From Rosa chinensis (taxonomy: Eukaryota; Streptophyta; Magnoliopsida; Rosales; Rosaceae), in NCBI RefSeq assembly GCF_002994745.2, contig NC_037092.1:68051823-68115822 (forward strand): 64,000 nucleotides of DNA, written 5' to 3'. Made by a program: the position numbers and the translations under genes. How positions within the stretch are numbered: position 1 is the stretch's first letter; every line of letters starts with the position of its first letter. Shown here piece by piece: positions 24,101-34,086 of the stretch. Under the pieces are notes generated by a model. It saw only the letters and a list, made by a program, of their open reading frames with translations, did not search any database and had not been told where the DNA came from.

Positions 24101-24639
24101 AAGACGGCACCAGTAGAGACGACGTTCTGCATGACGTTTGAAAAACGTCATGAAAACCATTTTATGACGTTTTTCAAACGTCATTGAATGTTTTTGTGTA
24201 GTAGTGGTTGGAAGAGGGGATATGGGAAGGAAAGGAAAGCAAAAGCAAAAGGGAAATCGTACTTGTCACCGCCGGGGCAGTGGAGATCCACCACGAGAAG
24301 GGTAGGGAAAAGCCTCACGAAGAGGAAAAATATCTCCCCCCACTTTCAAACCAAAGATCTAGATCGGAGTGATCTAGATCTAGCAAGAAGGGAGGGGGGA
24401 GGGAGGGGAAAGCTGAGGTTTTTAGAGAGAAGACAGAGTTTCTCTCACTAGAAAAGTGCTAGAAATATATATCAATGGTTAAGATGCGCATCCTCCTCAC
24501 CCACCGAACTCCACTTCACTGATCGCTCCATGGTCCATCGAGCTCCTTCATCGGTGTCGCTTGGATTGTCTGTTTAAACGGAATTTTCCCGTTACCGCGT
24601 GTAAACCCGTTGATTACGGTTTGTGGTGAATGATTATTC

Positions 24640-25335
24640 ATCTGCTTTAACATAAGAGTGCTGCTACATATATGTCTTTCCTGCAACAGTAACAAACTAT
24701 AAGCTAGTAAATGACAACAGCAAACTACGCTTTCGGTTTCGAAATCTCTTTTTTTTTTTTTGGTATTCCTTTTTCTTTCTTGTTTTGCTGCTTTTGAAAC
24801 TATCATATCTCGAATGTAATAGATAATTTAGAAAAAGCATCCTGATCAAAAAGAAGAAACAAGCATAATTATTAAGTTATTATTTTGGATTCCTCTTCTT
24901 CTTCTTCTATTTTCCTTCTTCAATCCTGAAGTTTCGCGACTTTGGTTTGTTTGACTAAAAGACTTGACGGCTGGAAAGGAGAACCATAAAGCAGGAAGAT
25001 GATCCACTAATCAATCAAAGGCATTCCCGTAAAGCATAAAATATGTGTTTTTTTTTTTTAAAGGAAGCATAAAATATGTTTGCCGTAGAGTTATCTGGTT
25101 TGGTCGGCGCAATTTTTATGGTGATTAGTAATTTAGTAGCATAGGAAATTTGGTCCTCCTTTTTCATCGGAGAAAATAACAACTATTTGGATTTACGGTG
25201 CATATCTCTATCAGTCTATTGCTACAAATTTGTCTGTAATATGAAAATTTGTTATACTTCAATATAATGATATTATTAAATACCAACATTTTTTTTCACA
25301 ATTCTGGGCAGTAAACAGTTGTAAGATTTAGGTAC
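24640..25335. other. AT-rich intergenic DNA, no gene seen
   Basis: Simple A/T tracts and short frames only; no terminal repeats or coding similarity noticed. Confidence 0.5.
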
Positions 25336-25338
25336 TAA

Positions 25339-25579
25339 GGCCTAGTTTAGGATTGATTCGCTTTTACAAAAATTAGCTTTTTTGTAGTTTTAGGCTGATG
25401 TTTGATAAACTAAAAAAAAGGAGGCTTTAATTAAAAAATAAATCAGCTTTAATTAAAAAAATATGAGTAATTGACAGCAGCTTTTAGAAGTAACCCAAAG
25501 GTTGTGCTTCTAAAAGTTGTTGTCAGTCCCAGCAGAAGTAATTTTTTTTTTTTTAAAGTCAGACATTCCAAACTAACCC
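25339..25579. mobile_element. Tourist/PIF-like MITE (241 bp)
   Basis: The ends GGCCTAGTTTAGGATTG and, reverse-complemented, GGGTTAGTTTGGAATGT form an imperfect terminal inverted repeat. TAA sits on each side (25336-25338 and 25580-25582), the 3-bp target of PIF/Harbinger-related MITEs. The interior is AT-rich and non-coding. Confidence 0.7.
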
Positions 25580-25714
25580 TAAATCTTTGTTAGGGTTCAT
25601 GGTGGTAAAAAGTTTGCAGAGTAGACGTACTAACATAATTAGGGTTCATGGGGTAAATGCTTTGCCCAGAAAATTATTGTTGCATTCATCTCCGTTTTGA
25701 GACATGAAGCCCAT

Positions 25715-25874
25715 CAATGACGGAATCAGGGTACTTCTTGGGTGGGCTAGAAAGCTCCATGATATGTAAACATATAAGAAACTTATAGGATTTGTACACA
25801 ATCTATATAACAGTATCATAATGTCACTTGGGCTATACTATAGCACAGGGTAACCACCTTCGGCTCCGCCCTTG
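25715..25874. mobile_element. hAT-type MITE (160 bp), perfect 8-bp duplication
   Basis: Perfect AAGCCCAT duplications (25707-25714 and 25875-25882) flank the unit. The right end, reverse-complemented, reads CAAGGGCGGAGCCGAAGG, matching the GGCGGAGCC terminus of the 15571 element. The left end CAATGACGGAATCAGGG is a diverged form of the same repeat. Confidence 0.8.
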
Positions 25875-25972
25875 AAGCCCATATGTTTTTTACGTGTAAA
25901 AGCAAATGTAATCACTATTCTATTTTTTCTTTGAAAATTTGACTGGTCGTTGTCGTACTTGTGCGTTGATCT

Positions 25973-26326
25973 TGTTGAGAATATATACATCCCACATGGA
26001 AAAAATGAGACATTGTCTATGAGTTTATAAGGGTTTGGGCTACTCCATCCATTGTCAATTGGTTTTGGATGTGAACCCCAGATTACTTTATCATAGTATC
26101 AGAGCGGGTTACCCACGTGTGCATGCCTAACGGCCACACGGGCTCCACGTCATCCAAAAGGTGTCCACGTGTATGACTTGAAAATTTTCCACACGTGCGG
26201 GGGCGTGTTGAGATTATATACATCTCACATGGGAAAAATGAGACCTTGCCTATGAGTTTACAAGGGTTTGGGCTATTCCATCCATTGCCAATTGGTCTTG
26301 GATGTGAACCCCAGATTACTTTATCA
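25973..26326 (+). mobile_element. intact TRIM (miniature LTR retrotransposon), 354 bp
   Basis: Two 121-bp LTRs (25973-26093 and 26206-26326) start TGTTGAGA and end TTTATCA and are about 93% alike. After the first comes a primer-binding site of the initiator-Met tRNA type (TAGTATCAGAGCG, 26094-26106). Before the second comes a purine-rich stretch (GCGGGGGCG). The 112-bp interior has no coding capacity. GATCT flanks both sides (25968-25972 and 26327-26331), a perfect 5-bp duplication. Such elements move only with proteins supplied by other retrotransposons. Confidence 0.93.
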
Positions 26327-26333
26327 GATCTAT

Positions 26334-26984
26334 CATGAAACTGGAGTGTGTACTGCTAATGCTTCGACGCCATTGAAGACTACAGATAGGGCTAGGTCCT
26401 CGACATTAAATTTTGCTGAAGGGCGTTTTCAACTGTGGAATGCAACCTTTAAGTTCCATTCGAATGTCCCAACGCCTGTGGTGTGTTGTTTGTTCTCTGA
26501 GGTGCAGTTTGGGAAGCTGAGGAAGGAGAAGAGGGCCATAGTGTTGAGGAATATGGAGAATAGGTAAGAGGGTAATGATAGCCTGGCAGTGGTTTCGGCG
26601 GAGGAGAACCTGCTGAGGAAGAGGGACAGGCCTGCGTCCCCAAATGTCTCTCCAAAAAAGCCTACGCAAAGTTTGCCTGAGTTGCTGGATGATAGACGAG
26701 GCTTATTTTTGCCTCCTAAGAAACTGAAGATGCCGGAATTCACTACTAAGTTCTCTGCAAAATCTTTGGGTTTGGTGGAGACTCCGGAAGGCACTTTAGT
26801 GCCAAAGACTATGGTCGATAAGGACAACAAGGAAGGGAAGAAGAAGCGGGGGAGACCTTTAGGATCAAGGAATAAGAATCCTCCCAAGAATAAGAAGACT
26901 GCTGCTACCTTGGAACCGCTCAGGTTGACTTACCATACTGTTTCTCTGTGCCCTACTTCTTCTAAGGGCAAGGAGAAAAGTTAA
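26334..26984 (+). pseudogene. LINE ORF1 C-terminal fragment with AT-hook-like motif
   Basis: One frame, with a TAA at 26565-26567 (after RNMENR), encodes a basic, Pro/Lys-rich protein tail. Near the end it has KKKRGRPLGSRNKNPPKNKK, close to the AT-hook core RGRP, and a last exon-like tail SSKGKEKS. The 43862-45184 ORF has the equivalent KRKRGRLAGSRNK and NSKGKE blocks, so this is the same retroposon family, which carries DUF4283-like ORF1 proteins. The N-terminal part is missing through 5' truncation. Confidence 0.7.
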
Positions 26985-27901
26985 ATTCAGTTTTTATTTC
27001 TGTTTTAGTTTGCACTGCTATGGTTTCTTGTTACACCAAGTTAATGAATCTCCTGGAGTACCACAATTAAGTGCATTGACGAAGGGAGATTTGAGGTAGT
27101 TTTCTTTGTGTAATATGAGAGTTGTAGTAGTGTAGGCTCTTGAATAAGTGAGCGACAATGTACTAGTGGATGGTACACATTTTCCCTTACCTGCTTGACC
27201 ACTGATGTAGGGTATAAGTATACGGAGTCTATTTGTAGGTGCCGTTCTGGCTTTGGGATTAAATGAAATCTCTTTTACTGGGTCAAAAAAAAAAATCACT
27301 ATTCTCTTAAGTTAGTTTAGTCTTTTTCATTTTTCTTTTTTGGGCAAGCAACATAAACTTCAATTAAGGAAAAATCAGTATAAGAAGAAGGACCCAACTA
27401 GACCTTCAAGAGCAAATAAGGACAACAAAAACCCAGAATATTGTGCAAACAAAACAAAAGAAAGAAAACAAAGTAGGACGACCCAAACCAGGCAAGCCCA
27501 CAATCTTGGTCACCCAAGCAACATTCCATCAACGAGGAAGAAACAGTAAAATCGTCCGAGTGCCATGAAGAAAAGTGCAACCAACAACATGATCCAACCA
27601 GTTCGGATGATCTTTGGAGGCATTGATGGCGCTTTCAATCAAAAAGCACCCAATCGACAAAGTTCTAGATACAAAATTATTAAATTCAGGTTATTAAAAT
27701 TTTTTCTCAAAATAAGAAATCAGGTTAATAATGAAAACCGGTGAATCTCTTCTCCACTAATGATCAAAGTTCACTTTGATTGGTGTGACGTCTATTTTAT
27801 GAGGAGAAAATTAGAAGAAAAAAAAAACTCAAAAAATGAAGCTCCTATTAGGAAAAACTCATTCCTATATTTTATTTTAATCTAGACCCATTCACATAAT
27901 T

Positions 27902-28272
27902 TTTTTTTTGGAAATAAAATGTCAAATATATTAATCAATGAAGAAGATTACAATCAGGTACTAAAGCATCTTGAGTAAATAAGGGAGGAATAGTATCCCA
28001 ACATAGCTGTTGCCCTGAATGCAAGGTAACCTTAGCTAAAGAATGCGCAACAACATTCCCATCTCTAGAAATATGCCCAAGCATGGCTCATGGTATAGAT
28101 GATAGCCCTTCATTAATATCCTCATAGAGTCTTCCATAAGTAGAAGTAATTGAACCTAATCTTTGGTTTACAAAACAAGCTAAGTTTAAAGAATCCGTCT
28201 TAAAGGATATAGGTGCTAGGTTTTTTTTATTGTATCATATGCATAGCTATCCTCCCTGGCTTCCTGCTACTG
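27902..28272 (-). mobile_element. LINE 3'-end fragment (RNase H-like tail)
   Basis: Perfect 15-bp duplications CCCATTCACATAATT (27887-27901 and 28273-28287) flank it. A T run opens the left side, so the copy is in minus orientation. The minus strand encodes RDGNVVAHSLAKVTL followed by a short tail, the typical C-terminus of the RNase H-like (RVT_3) domain in plant LINEs. It is heavily 5'-truncated. Confidence 0.82.
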
Positions 28273-28507
28273 CCCATTCACATAATTAAACCTTCCTTAT
28301 AAGTTTTAAGTCTATAATTATTATTTTTCACTTTTTTTTTTTTAGTTTGGCTATTTTACCCTTCTGATTGAATAAGTAAAATATTCCTCAAATATAGCTG
28401 TTGCCTTTTAGTAAATATTTATTTCACCTCATTTACAGGAAATGAAATAGAATAATCCAACACAACCCTTGTCATTAACTTTCACTTGCTAATTTTGATA
28501 TTTCTAG

Positions 28508-28917
28508 ATGAACCATAGGTATAATTGTATAATTTTTCCTATCGTACAGGTATTAAATATCATGTGAGTTTTAATATAAGCAAATGATTTAGGTACCTAT
28601 CATTTAGGAGTTTACAATTTGTACCTATCAATCAGGGAATAACTTAGATAGAATGAACCATAGGTAAAATTGCATAATTTTGCCTATCGTTCAGGTGTTA
28701 AACATCATGTGGGTTTTAACATAAACAAATGATTTAGGTATCTATCATTGAGGGAGTTCACAATTTGTACTTAAATCATTCAGAGAATGACTTAGGCACC
28801 TATAATTCCAGCTTTTGAATGTGGAGATTATATAACCTCCAACCCAGGTATTGATTTAGATTAGGCTTTTGAATGTGGAGATTACATAACCTCCAACCCA
28901 GGTATTGATTTTAATTG
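28508..28917. repeat. two local tandem duplications (145 bp x2, 54 bp x2)
   Basis: Two units starting ATGAACCATAGGTA (28508 and 28653) are about 145 bp each and moderately diverged. Next to them a 54-bp unit starting GCTTTTGAATGTGGAG is repeated at 28811 and 28865, nearly identical. No coding frame. Confidence 0.8.
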
Positions 28918-28919
28918 TT

Positions 28920-29718
28920 GGAATCAAGAGTTGATTAATTCTGGGCAATGTCTTTGTGCAACTGTTTCAAGACTTGCATTTGCAGAAAGTTTGGGGATGG
29001 TGGCAGCTTTAGTAATTCTTAACAATAATGAGTTTTAATATTTATCCTATTTAATGGGTTTTTTTTAAGATAAACCTAATTAATAGGTTTGGGTGTATAT
29101 TAAAACAATCTTATAGATGAGTTTAATCTAAAAGGTTGTGTGAATTTGGGTGTAGAATCAAATTCCCCATTTTATGAGAGCTCTATTTCATTAAACTTAA
29201 AGTTCTAGGGGATTATTGTAAATTTTCTTTTGTGATGAAAAGTTAGGTACAAATGAAAGCAAAAATGTGGGATGAAATATGTTTCACTCAAATTTTTATG
29301 CTCAATAATCTATCTTGAGCAAGTTATTTTGTAACGACGTAAATTAAAACCTAGATGTTTTAGTTTCTACCATAAAAAAAAAGATGTGCGATGTTCAAAG
29401 AAGGAAGCTAGCGATTTTGTTTATGTGAGATTTAGAGGAACTTTGCTAACTCGCATTATTTTGACGTGTATGCATGGTTTCCGAGCATTGTTCTTATCTA
29501 CAGTTTGTACTTTGTAATTAAGCAATGTTAGTATGATCGATGTATATGTAGCATCTGGATAGGAAAAAAAAAATCAGAACTTTCTTTCAAATGTATATCA
29601 AATATGGAAGAGTTGTGAAAATATGACACCTCTTTCAGTATCAGTTATGATCCTATCCACCAACTTCAAAAGCCACAAAACAAGGAAGCTAGATAGATCC
29701 TTTTATCACTTTGCTACC
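28920..29718. other. AT-rich intergenic DNA, no gene seen
   Basis: Only short frames and A/T-rich tracts; nothing recognised before the hAT element begins at 29727. Confidence 0.5.
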
Positions 29719-30549
29719 CTTCTTCTTAGGGCTGGGCTCGGTGCAGTTCGGGCCTGAAACCGCAACCACACCGCATTATTCTGTAGGCCCATTTTATGAA
29801 CCGCAACCGCTTTAAAATTGTTTGGACTGCATTTTCAGTTGCGCCGTTTTACCGGTCCGATGCGGCGGTTTGCACCCAAACCGCATACTAAAAGATGGAA
29901 CCAAAACTTGGAAATTTGAAAACCTGCAGACTTGAAAATAATAGAAAAATCAACTAAAACCTGAAACTGAAACTTCTACTTTCAGCAGACCAAATTCCCA
30001 ACAACTAATCAATCAAATATGAAATAAACATACAGACCAACTAATCAACTAAAACCTGAAACAATTCAAACATACATACCAAGTAATACCAACTACAGAA
30101 CTACTAATACCAAGGTCTGAATAGATTCAAATTACACTAATACAAAGCATTTGTTAAAGTTCAAATTAACCAAATGCAGAAAGTCAGAAACTGCGAATGG
30201 GAGTTCATAATGGTGCCAAATTATAGACCAAAATAAAATGGTAGTCCAACAAGCAAACAAATGCCAAAGTGCCAAACTCAGAGCTGCCGAGTGCCGACTT
30301 CAAGCTTCCTTCAAGCAATCCAGCTCCTTCACTTCATTCCTCAGTGTCACTAACAGCAGATTCCCCTCCATCTATCCATCAAATTCCCAACAAGTGCAAA
30401 ACAGAAAAACAAATAAACCCATCCAAATCAGAAAGCTATCTTACAAATCCAAAGAAACTACAGATTCATATCCTCATAAATGATCGCAGAATTAACAATG
30501 CAAAACACAGCTATTTTACAAATCAGGAAGTTCAAAAAAAAAAATTAAA

Positions 30550-32976
30550 ATGGTGAAACCCTTACCAATTTCCAGCTTTTCCAACTCCTTATACATCTGC
30601 AGCTCATCTTTGGTTGGTTCCTTATACACATCAAATCCCGCTCGCCTTAGCCAATCACTCAAGCAAACTAATCCCTCAACCATCTTAGGGGTAAGGGAAG
30701 CTCTAAAAGGGTCCACCACCCTTTTTCCAAGGCTGAATGCAGCTTCGGACGCCATGGTTGAAGCAGGTACAACAAACACATCTTTGGCGATTTGGGACAG
30801 AATGGGATATCTTTGAGCATTCTCCTTCCACCAAGCCAAAATTTCAAACTTGGGGTTCGAAGGGTCTTCTGAAGCTTCCAATAGATACTTGTCCAGCTCA
30901 TTCTTGATCACCACAACGTCCTTCTCTTGCCGCAAAAGCTTGAATTGATGCAGATTTGCTGCATGACTATCCTCATCAACTTGCTGATGCATAGACTCGA
31001 TCCTTGGCATTGTCACGTTCCTTGAAGCTGCTGCAGCAGCTGGATCTTCATTTACAATTGAAGGAAAAGTTGAGAAATTAGTGTATCTATATTTTGTAAA
31101 CTATCAAAATCAAAAATGTGAGAACAGAAAAAACAAATAAAGAGTAACCTGCATAAAAATCAAACAACAAGCTCAAGGTTGTCTTCACTTCATCGATCAT
31201 CACTTCCACACATCCTTGGTCTGCTTGCAGCTTTGGGAAGAAGAATTCAAGATACAATAGTTTGTATCTTGGATCTAAAACCACAGCAATAAGCAAAATT
31301 TTGTTAAGATCTTCAAGCTGCAGCCAATACTTGTCAAACTTTTTTTTCATTGAGGTGCCAATGCTAACAAGAAGAGGATCCTCACTAGCTATGCATTTAT
31401 CAAGCTCACCAACAATTGTGCACAACCAAAGAAGAGGCTCATTAGCAGTTACACGCTTAGTGGCACTAAACATCAAGGTTGCTTCATAGAAGATCTTGAG
31501 AAATTTGACGAGCCTTGCTGCCTTTTCCCAATCTGCAGCTCTAGGAGGTCCTTGTCTCTTGCTTGCACCCACTCTCTCTTGAAAGTAATTCTCAAATTGC
31601 TGATCTTCATCCTCAAGCCTCATAAAAGCTTTCTTATACTTGCATGCAAGATCCAACATGAAGTATGTTGAATTCCATCGTGTGCAAACATCTAAAGGTA
31701 CAATTCCTCCCTTGTGCTCAACCTTTTCTTGAGCTGCACACTTCCTAAACTTCTCTAATCTTGCAGGTGGTGATCTAATGTACTTGACAGAATTCCGAAT
31801 GCCATCAATGGAGGAGTCTAGCTCCTCCATTCCATCCCTCACAATGAAGTTCAGAATGTGGCAGCAGCATCTCAAATGCAGAAAGCTACCTCCCAACACC
31901 AACTGATTCCAATTTCCTATCTTCTCCTTCATGTAATCTAGGGCCACCTGATTTGGACTTGCATTATCTACAACAATGCTAAAAACCTTATCGATCCCCC
32001 ACTTAATCAAACAAGATTCAAACAGCTTGCCTATTGTTTTACCCTTGTGATTTGGAATCACACAAAAGTTTAAAATCCTCGTGTAGCTTCCAACTAGAGT
32101 CTATGAAGTGAGCGGTCAACACCATGTAGTTAATGTTTTGGATACTTGTCTAAGTATCCATTGTGAGTGAAACCCTTTGCTGACTAGAAGCTAAAAACCC
32201 CCTAATTCTCTCCCTCTCAGCCTCGTAAAGCTTCCAAATGTCTCTAGCTATTGTTCTCCTAGAAGGTGGCTTAAATTGAGGCTGAGTCACCTTCATGAAT
32301 TCTCTAAACCCTTCATTCTCAACAAAAGAAAATGGCAATTCATCACGAACCACCATTTTTGCACAAGCTAGCTTAGAAGTTGTCTTATCATAAGCAACAG
32401 AAATTAATTTACCTCCAGAATCTGCCGAATCAAATAGCAAGTTCTTTTGCCTCTTATTCGGGGCATAAATTGGTGATTTCCTGCACTGGAACATTACGTG
32501 TGTCCTCATTGCTGTTGTGCCATTGCTTCTGGAGTCGTCTTATCATAAGCAACAGAAATTAATTTACCTCCAGAATCTACCGAATCAAATGGCAAGTACT
32601 TTTGCCTCTTATTCGGGGCATAAATTGGTGATTTCTTGCACTGGAACATCACGTGTGTCCTCATTGCTGTTGTGCCATTGCTTCTGGAGTCGCTTGCATA
32701 GGTTTGGGGGCAGTACTTGCACTTTGAACGCCCTGGCTTCATGAAACTCCCATCTGGATTCTTGCATTTCTCGAAATGTTGCCACACAATTGAGCTATTC
32801 TTCCGCTTGCTTGTTCCGTCTTGTTGTTCACTTTGTGGGGGAAGCGGTGGACGTGGTGGTACTGGAGCATCACTTTGAACAACTGCAGCACTTGGACTCG
32901 GTGCGGGGGTCGTCCCGATGCTAGAGTATACAGTTCCAGCTGGGGTAGATGTCAGAGTTGAGGAAATCCCTTCCAT
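30550..32976 (-). pseudogene. hAT (RICESLEEPER-like) transposase, multiply broken
   Basis: It reads from ATG at 32976, just after a TTGCAG acceptor suggesting a leader intron. First comes a Pro/Ser-rich N-terminus, then a BED zinc finger (WQHFEKC, CKYCPQTYASD, THVMFQCKKSP). The catalytic core follows at 32061-31150, with VVDNASPNQVALDYMK, RCCCHILNFIVRDG and CTRWNSTYFML. After an inferred intron near 31040-31148 the C-terminal dimerisation domain appears (WWKENAQRYPILSQIAKDVF, MASEAAFSLG, SLTPKMVEGLVCLSDWLR). Breaks are a 155-bp tandem duplication (32382-32691) that shifts frame, a TAG near 32148 where the family has Trp (TMDT-W), and a frameshift near 32065. It cannot make active transposase. 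Confidence 0.88.
32382..32691. repeat. 155-bp tandem duplication in transposase
   Basis: Two adjacent units of 155 bp start GTCTTATCATAAGCAACAG at 32382 and 32537 and differ at about six positions. Since 155 is not a multiple of three, the duplication breaks the reading frame just after the BED finger. Confidence 0.92.
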
Positions 32977-33139
32977 TATCTGCAAGTAGCCATGAAAAAC
33001 AATGAAACTCAATCAACTCTGCAGCAAATCCAAAACAAGAAATGCATCAAAGTCGCAGTCTTCTTTAAAGTTTAAAGTTTAAACATAATTTCAAAACATG
33101 AACAGAGAACACAAGACCAGACTAACAGAGAACATGCAC

Positions 33140-33525
33140 AAACTAGTCACATCTTTAAACTACTCTCATAGTCTCATCAAAGTATCAACTGGTTTTGAAC
33201 ACAAGAATTGGAAAAAGAAAAAAATCGAGAGAGACAGAGAAGTGAGAGAATTGACTCATCGTTGAACTATCACACAAACTAGTCACATCAGTCATCACAC
33301 TCTCATAATCTCATCAAAGTATCAACTGGTTTTGAACACTAGAACTAGAAAAAGAAAAAAATCAACAGAGACAGAGAAGTGAGAGAACTAACTCATCATT
33401 GAACTATGACACAAACTAGTCACATCAGTCATCACACTCTCATAATCTCATCAAAGTATCAACTGGTTTTGAACACAAGAACTGGAAAAAGAAAAAAATC
33501 GAGAGAGACAGAGAAGTGAGAGAAC
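33140..33525. repeat. 137-bp tandem array in hAT 5' region
   Basis: Nearly three units with period 137 bp share ACACAAACTAGTCACATC, CATCAAAGTATCAACTGG and AGAGACAGAGAAGTGAGAGA. They lie upstream of the transposase ATG. Confidence 0.85.
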
Positions 33526-34086
33526 TGAGAAGAGAAGGGAACTCGATCCTTACCGGCGATGGGGTTCTAGCCATGAGAGAAGCTGAGATACTCGAGAGAG
33601 AGAGGAGCCGAGAGAAGCTGAGACACGCGAGAGAGGCGTCGACGGCGGTGATAGTTGTGTGAGAGATGATGGAGAGATCGAGAGATGAGGGAAAAAATGA
33701 AAAATGAAGGAAACGGCCCGATCTGAGTCTCAAAGCTAGGGTTAGTTGATAACTTGATATATCATATATATATATAAAAATTATTAAAAATAATTATATA
33801 TATATATATAATAATAATTCGGTCTGGTGCGGTTCAATGCGGGCGGTTCGAAGCCATGAACCGAACCCGCACCGCAGTGAAGCGGTTCGGTGCGGTTCTC
33901 TTCCAAAACGACGTCGTTTTGCTCACAATTCGGTTACCGAACCAGTTTTACCGGTTCGGTTCGGTCGGTTAGGTCGGAAAAACCGGTTTATGCCCAGTCC
34001 TACTTCTTCTCTCCACCGACTGCTCAATATATTCAATAGAGGCAACATTTCTTCCAAGCTATTATTCCATCTCTTGGTAATCAAGA

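Larger units (their letters stand above)
18918..24206. mobile_element. non-autonomous CACTA (En/Spm) element, 5.3 kb
   Basis: The left end is CACTACTACAAATATGAC and the right end GTGTAGTAGTG, inverse repeats of each other with the CACTA signature. The flanking bases GTT (18915-18917 and 24207-24209) form the 3-bp target duplication typical of this superfamily. Subterminal regions are packed with ATGACGTTT/AAACGTCAT words, the candidate transposase-binding sites, arranged as a 69-bp array on the left and a 34-bp array on the right. No transposase frame is present. The middle (20.5-23.6 kb) contains a CT-rich leader-like stretch, short open segments with plausible splice sites, and a Copia LTR scar. 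A captured gene fragment is possible but none was recognised. Confidence 0.9.
18142..24623 (-). mobile_element. non-LTR retroposon with poly(A), split by a CACTA element
   Basis: Perfect 14-bp duplications TGTGGTGAATGATT flank the unit (18128-18141 and 24624-24637). On the left comes an 16-base T run and then GGCGATAAGAAGATTTTTAT, which on the minus strand is a retroposon 3' end (ATAAAAATCTTCTTATCGCC plus poly(A)). The element is therefore in minus orientation. Without the CACTA insertion it is about 1.2 kb and has no clear protein-coding frame. Arms of about 148 bp (18608-18754 and 24475-24622) are inverted copies of each other, about 85% alike by eye. This could reflect 5' inversion during insertion or fusion of two related copies. 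Confidence 0.75.
25922..27294 (+). mobile_element. 5'-truncated LINE-like retroposon, host of a TRIM
   Basis: Perfect 11-bp duplications ATCACTATTCT (25911-25921 and 27295-27305) bracket the unit, which ends in an A run (27284-27294). Without the TRIM and its duplication it is about 1.0 kb. Its coding remnant (26334-26984) matches the C-terminal part of the ORF1 in the 43796-45502 retroposon, including an AT-hook-like KKKRGRPLGSRNK. It is a 5'-truncated copy in plus orientation. Confidence 0.85.
29727..34002 (-). mobile_element. hAT element, 4.28 kb, with 8-bp target duplication
   Basis: The left end is TAGGGCTGGGC and the right end, reverse-complemented, TAGGACTGGGC. CTTCTTCT flanks both sides exactly (29719-29726 and 34003-34010), diagnostic of hAT. 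Subterminal regions are rich in GCGGTT/AACCGC words on both ends. Inside is a minus-strand BED-finger/hAT transposase (30550-32976) and, near the transposase 5' side, a 137-bp tandem array. The right target duplication lies only about 75 bases from the first ATG of the NaKR-type pseudogene, so this element sits in that gene's promoter. Confidence 0.92.

Noticed and set aside
18938..24190. Regular short repeats considered as a CRISPR-like array
   Set aside because: Units are contiguous, with no unique spacers, and lie inside CACTA ends in a plant genome.
30238..30556. Plus-strand frames near the hAT left end
   Set aside because: They lie downstream of the transposase on the opposite strand, have no domain and are Lys/Ser/Asn-biased.
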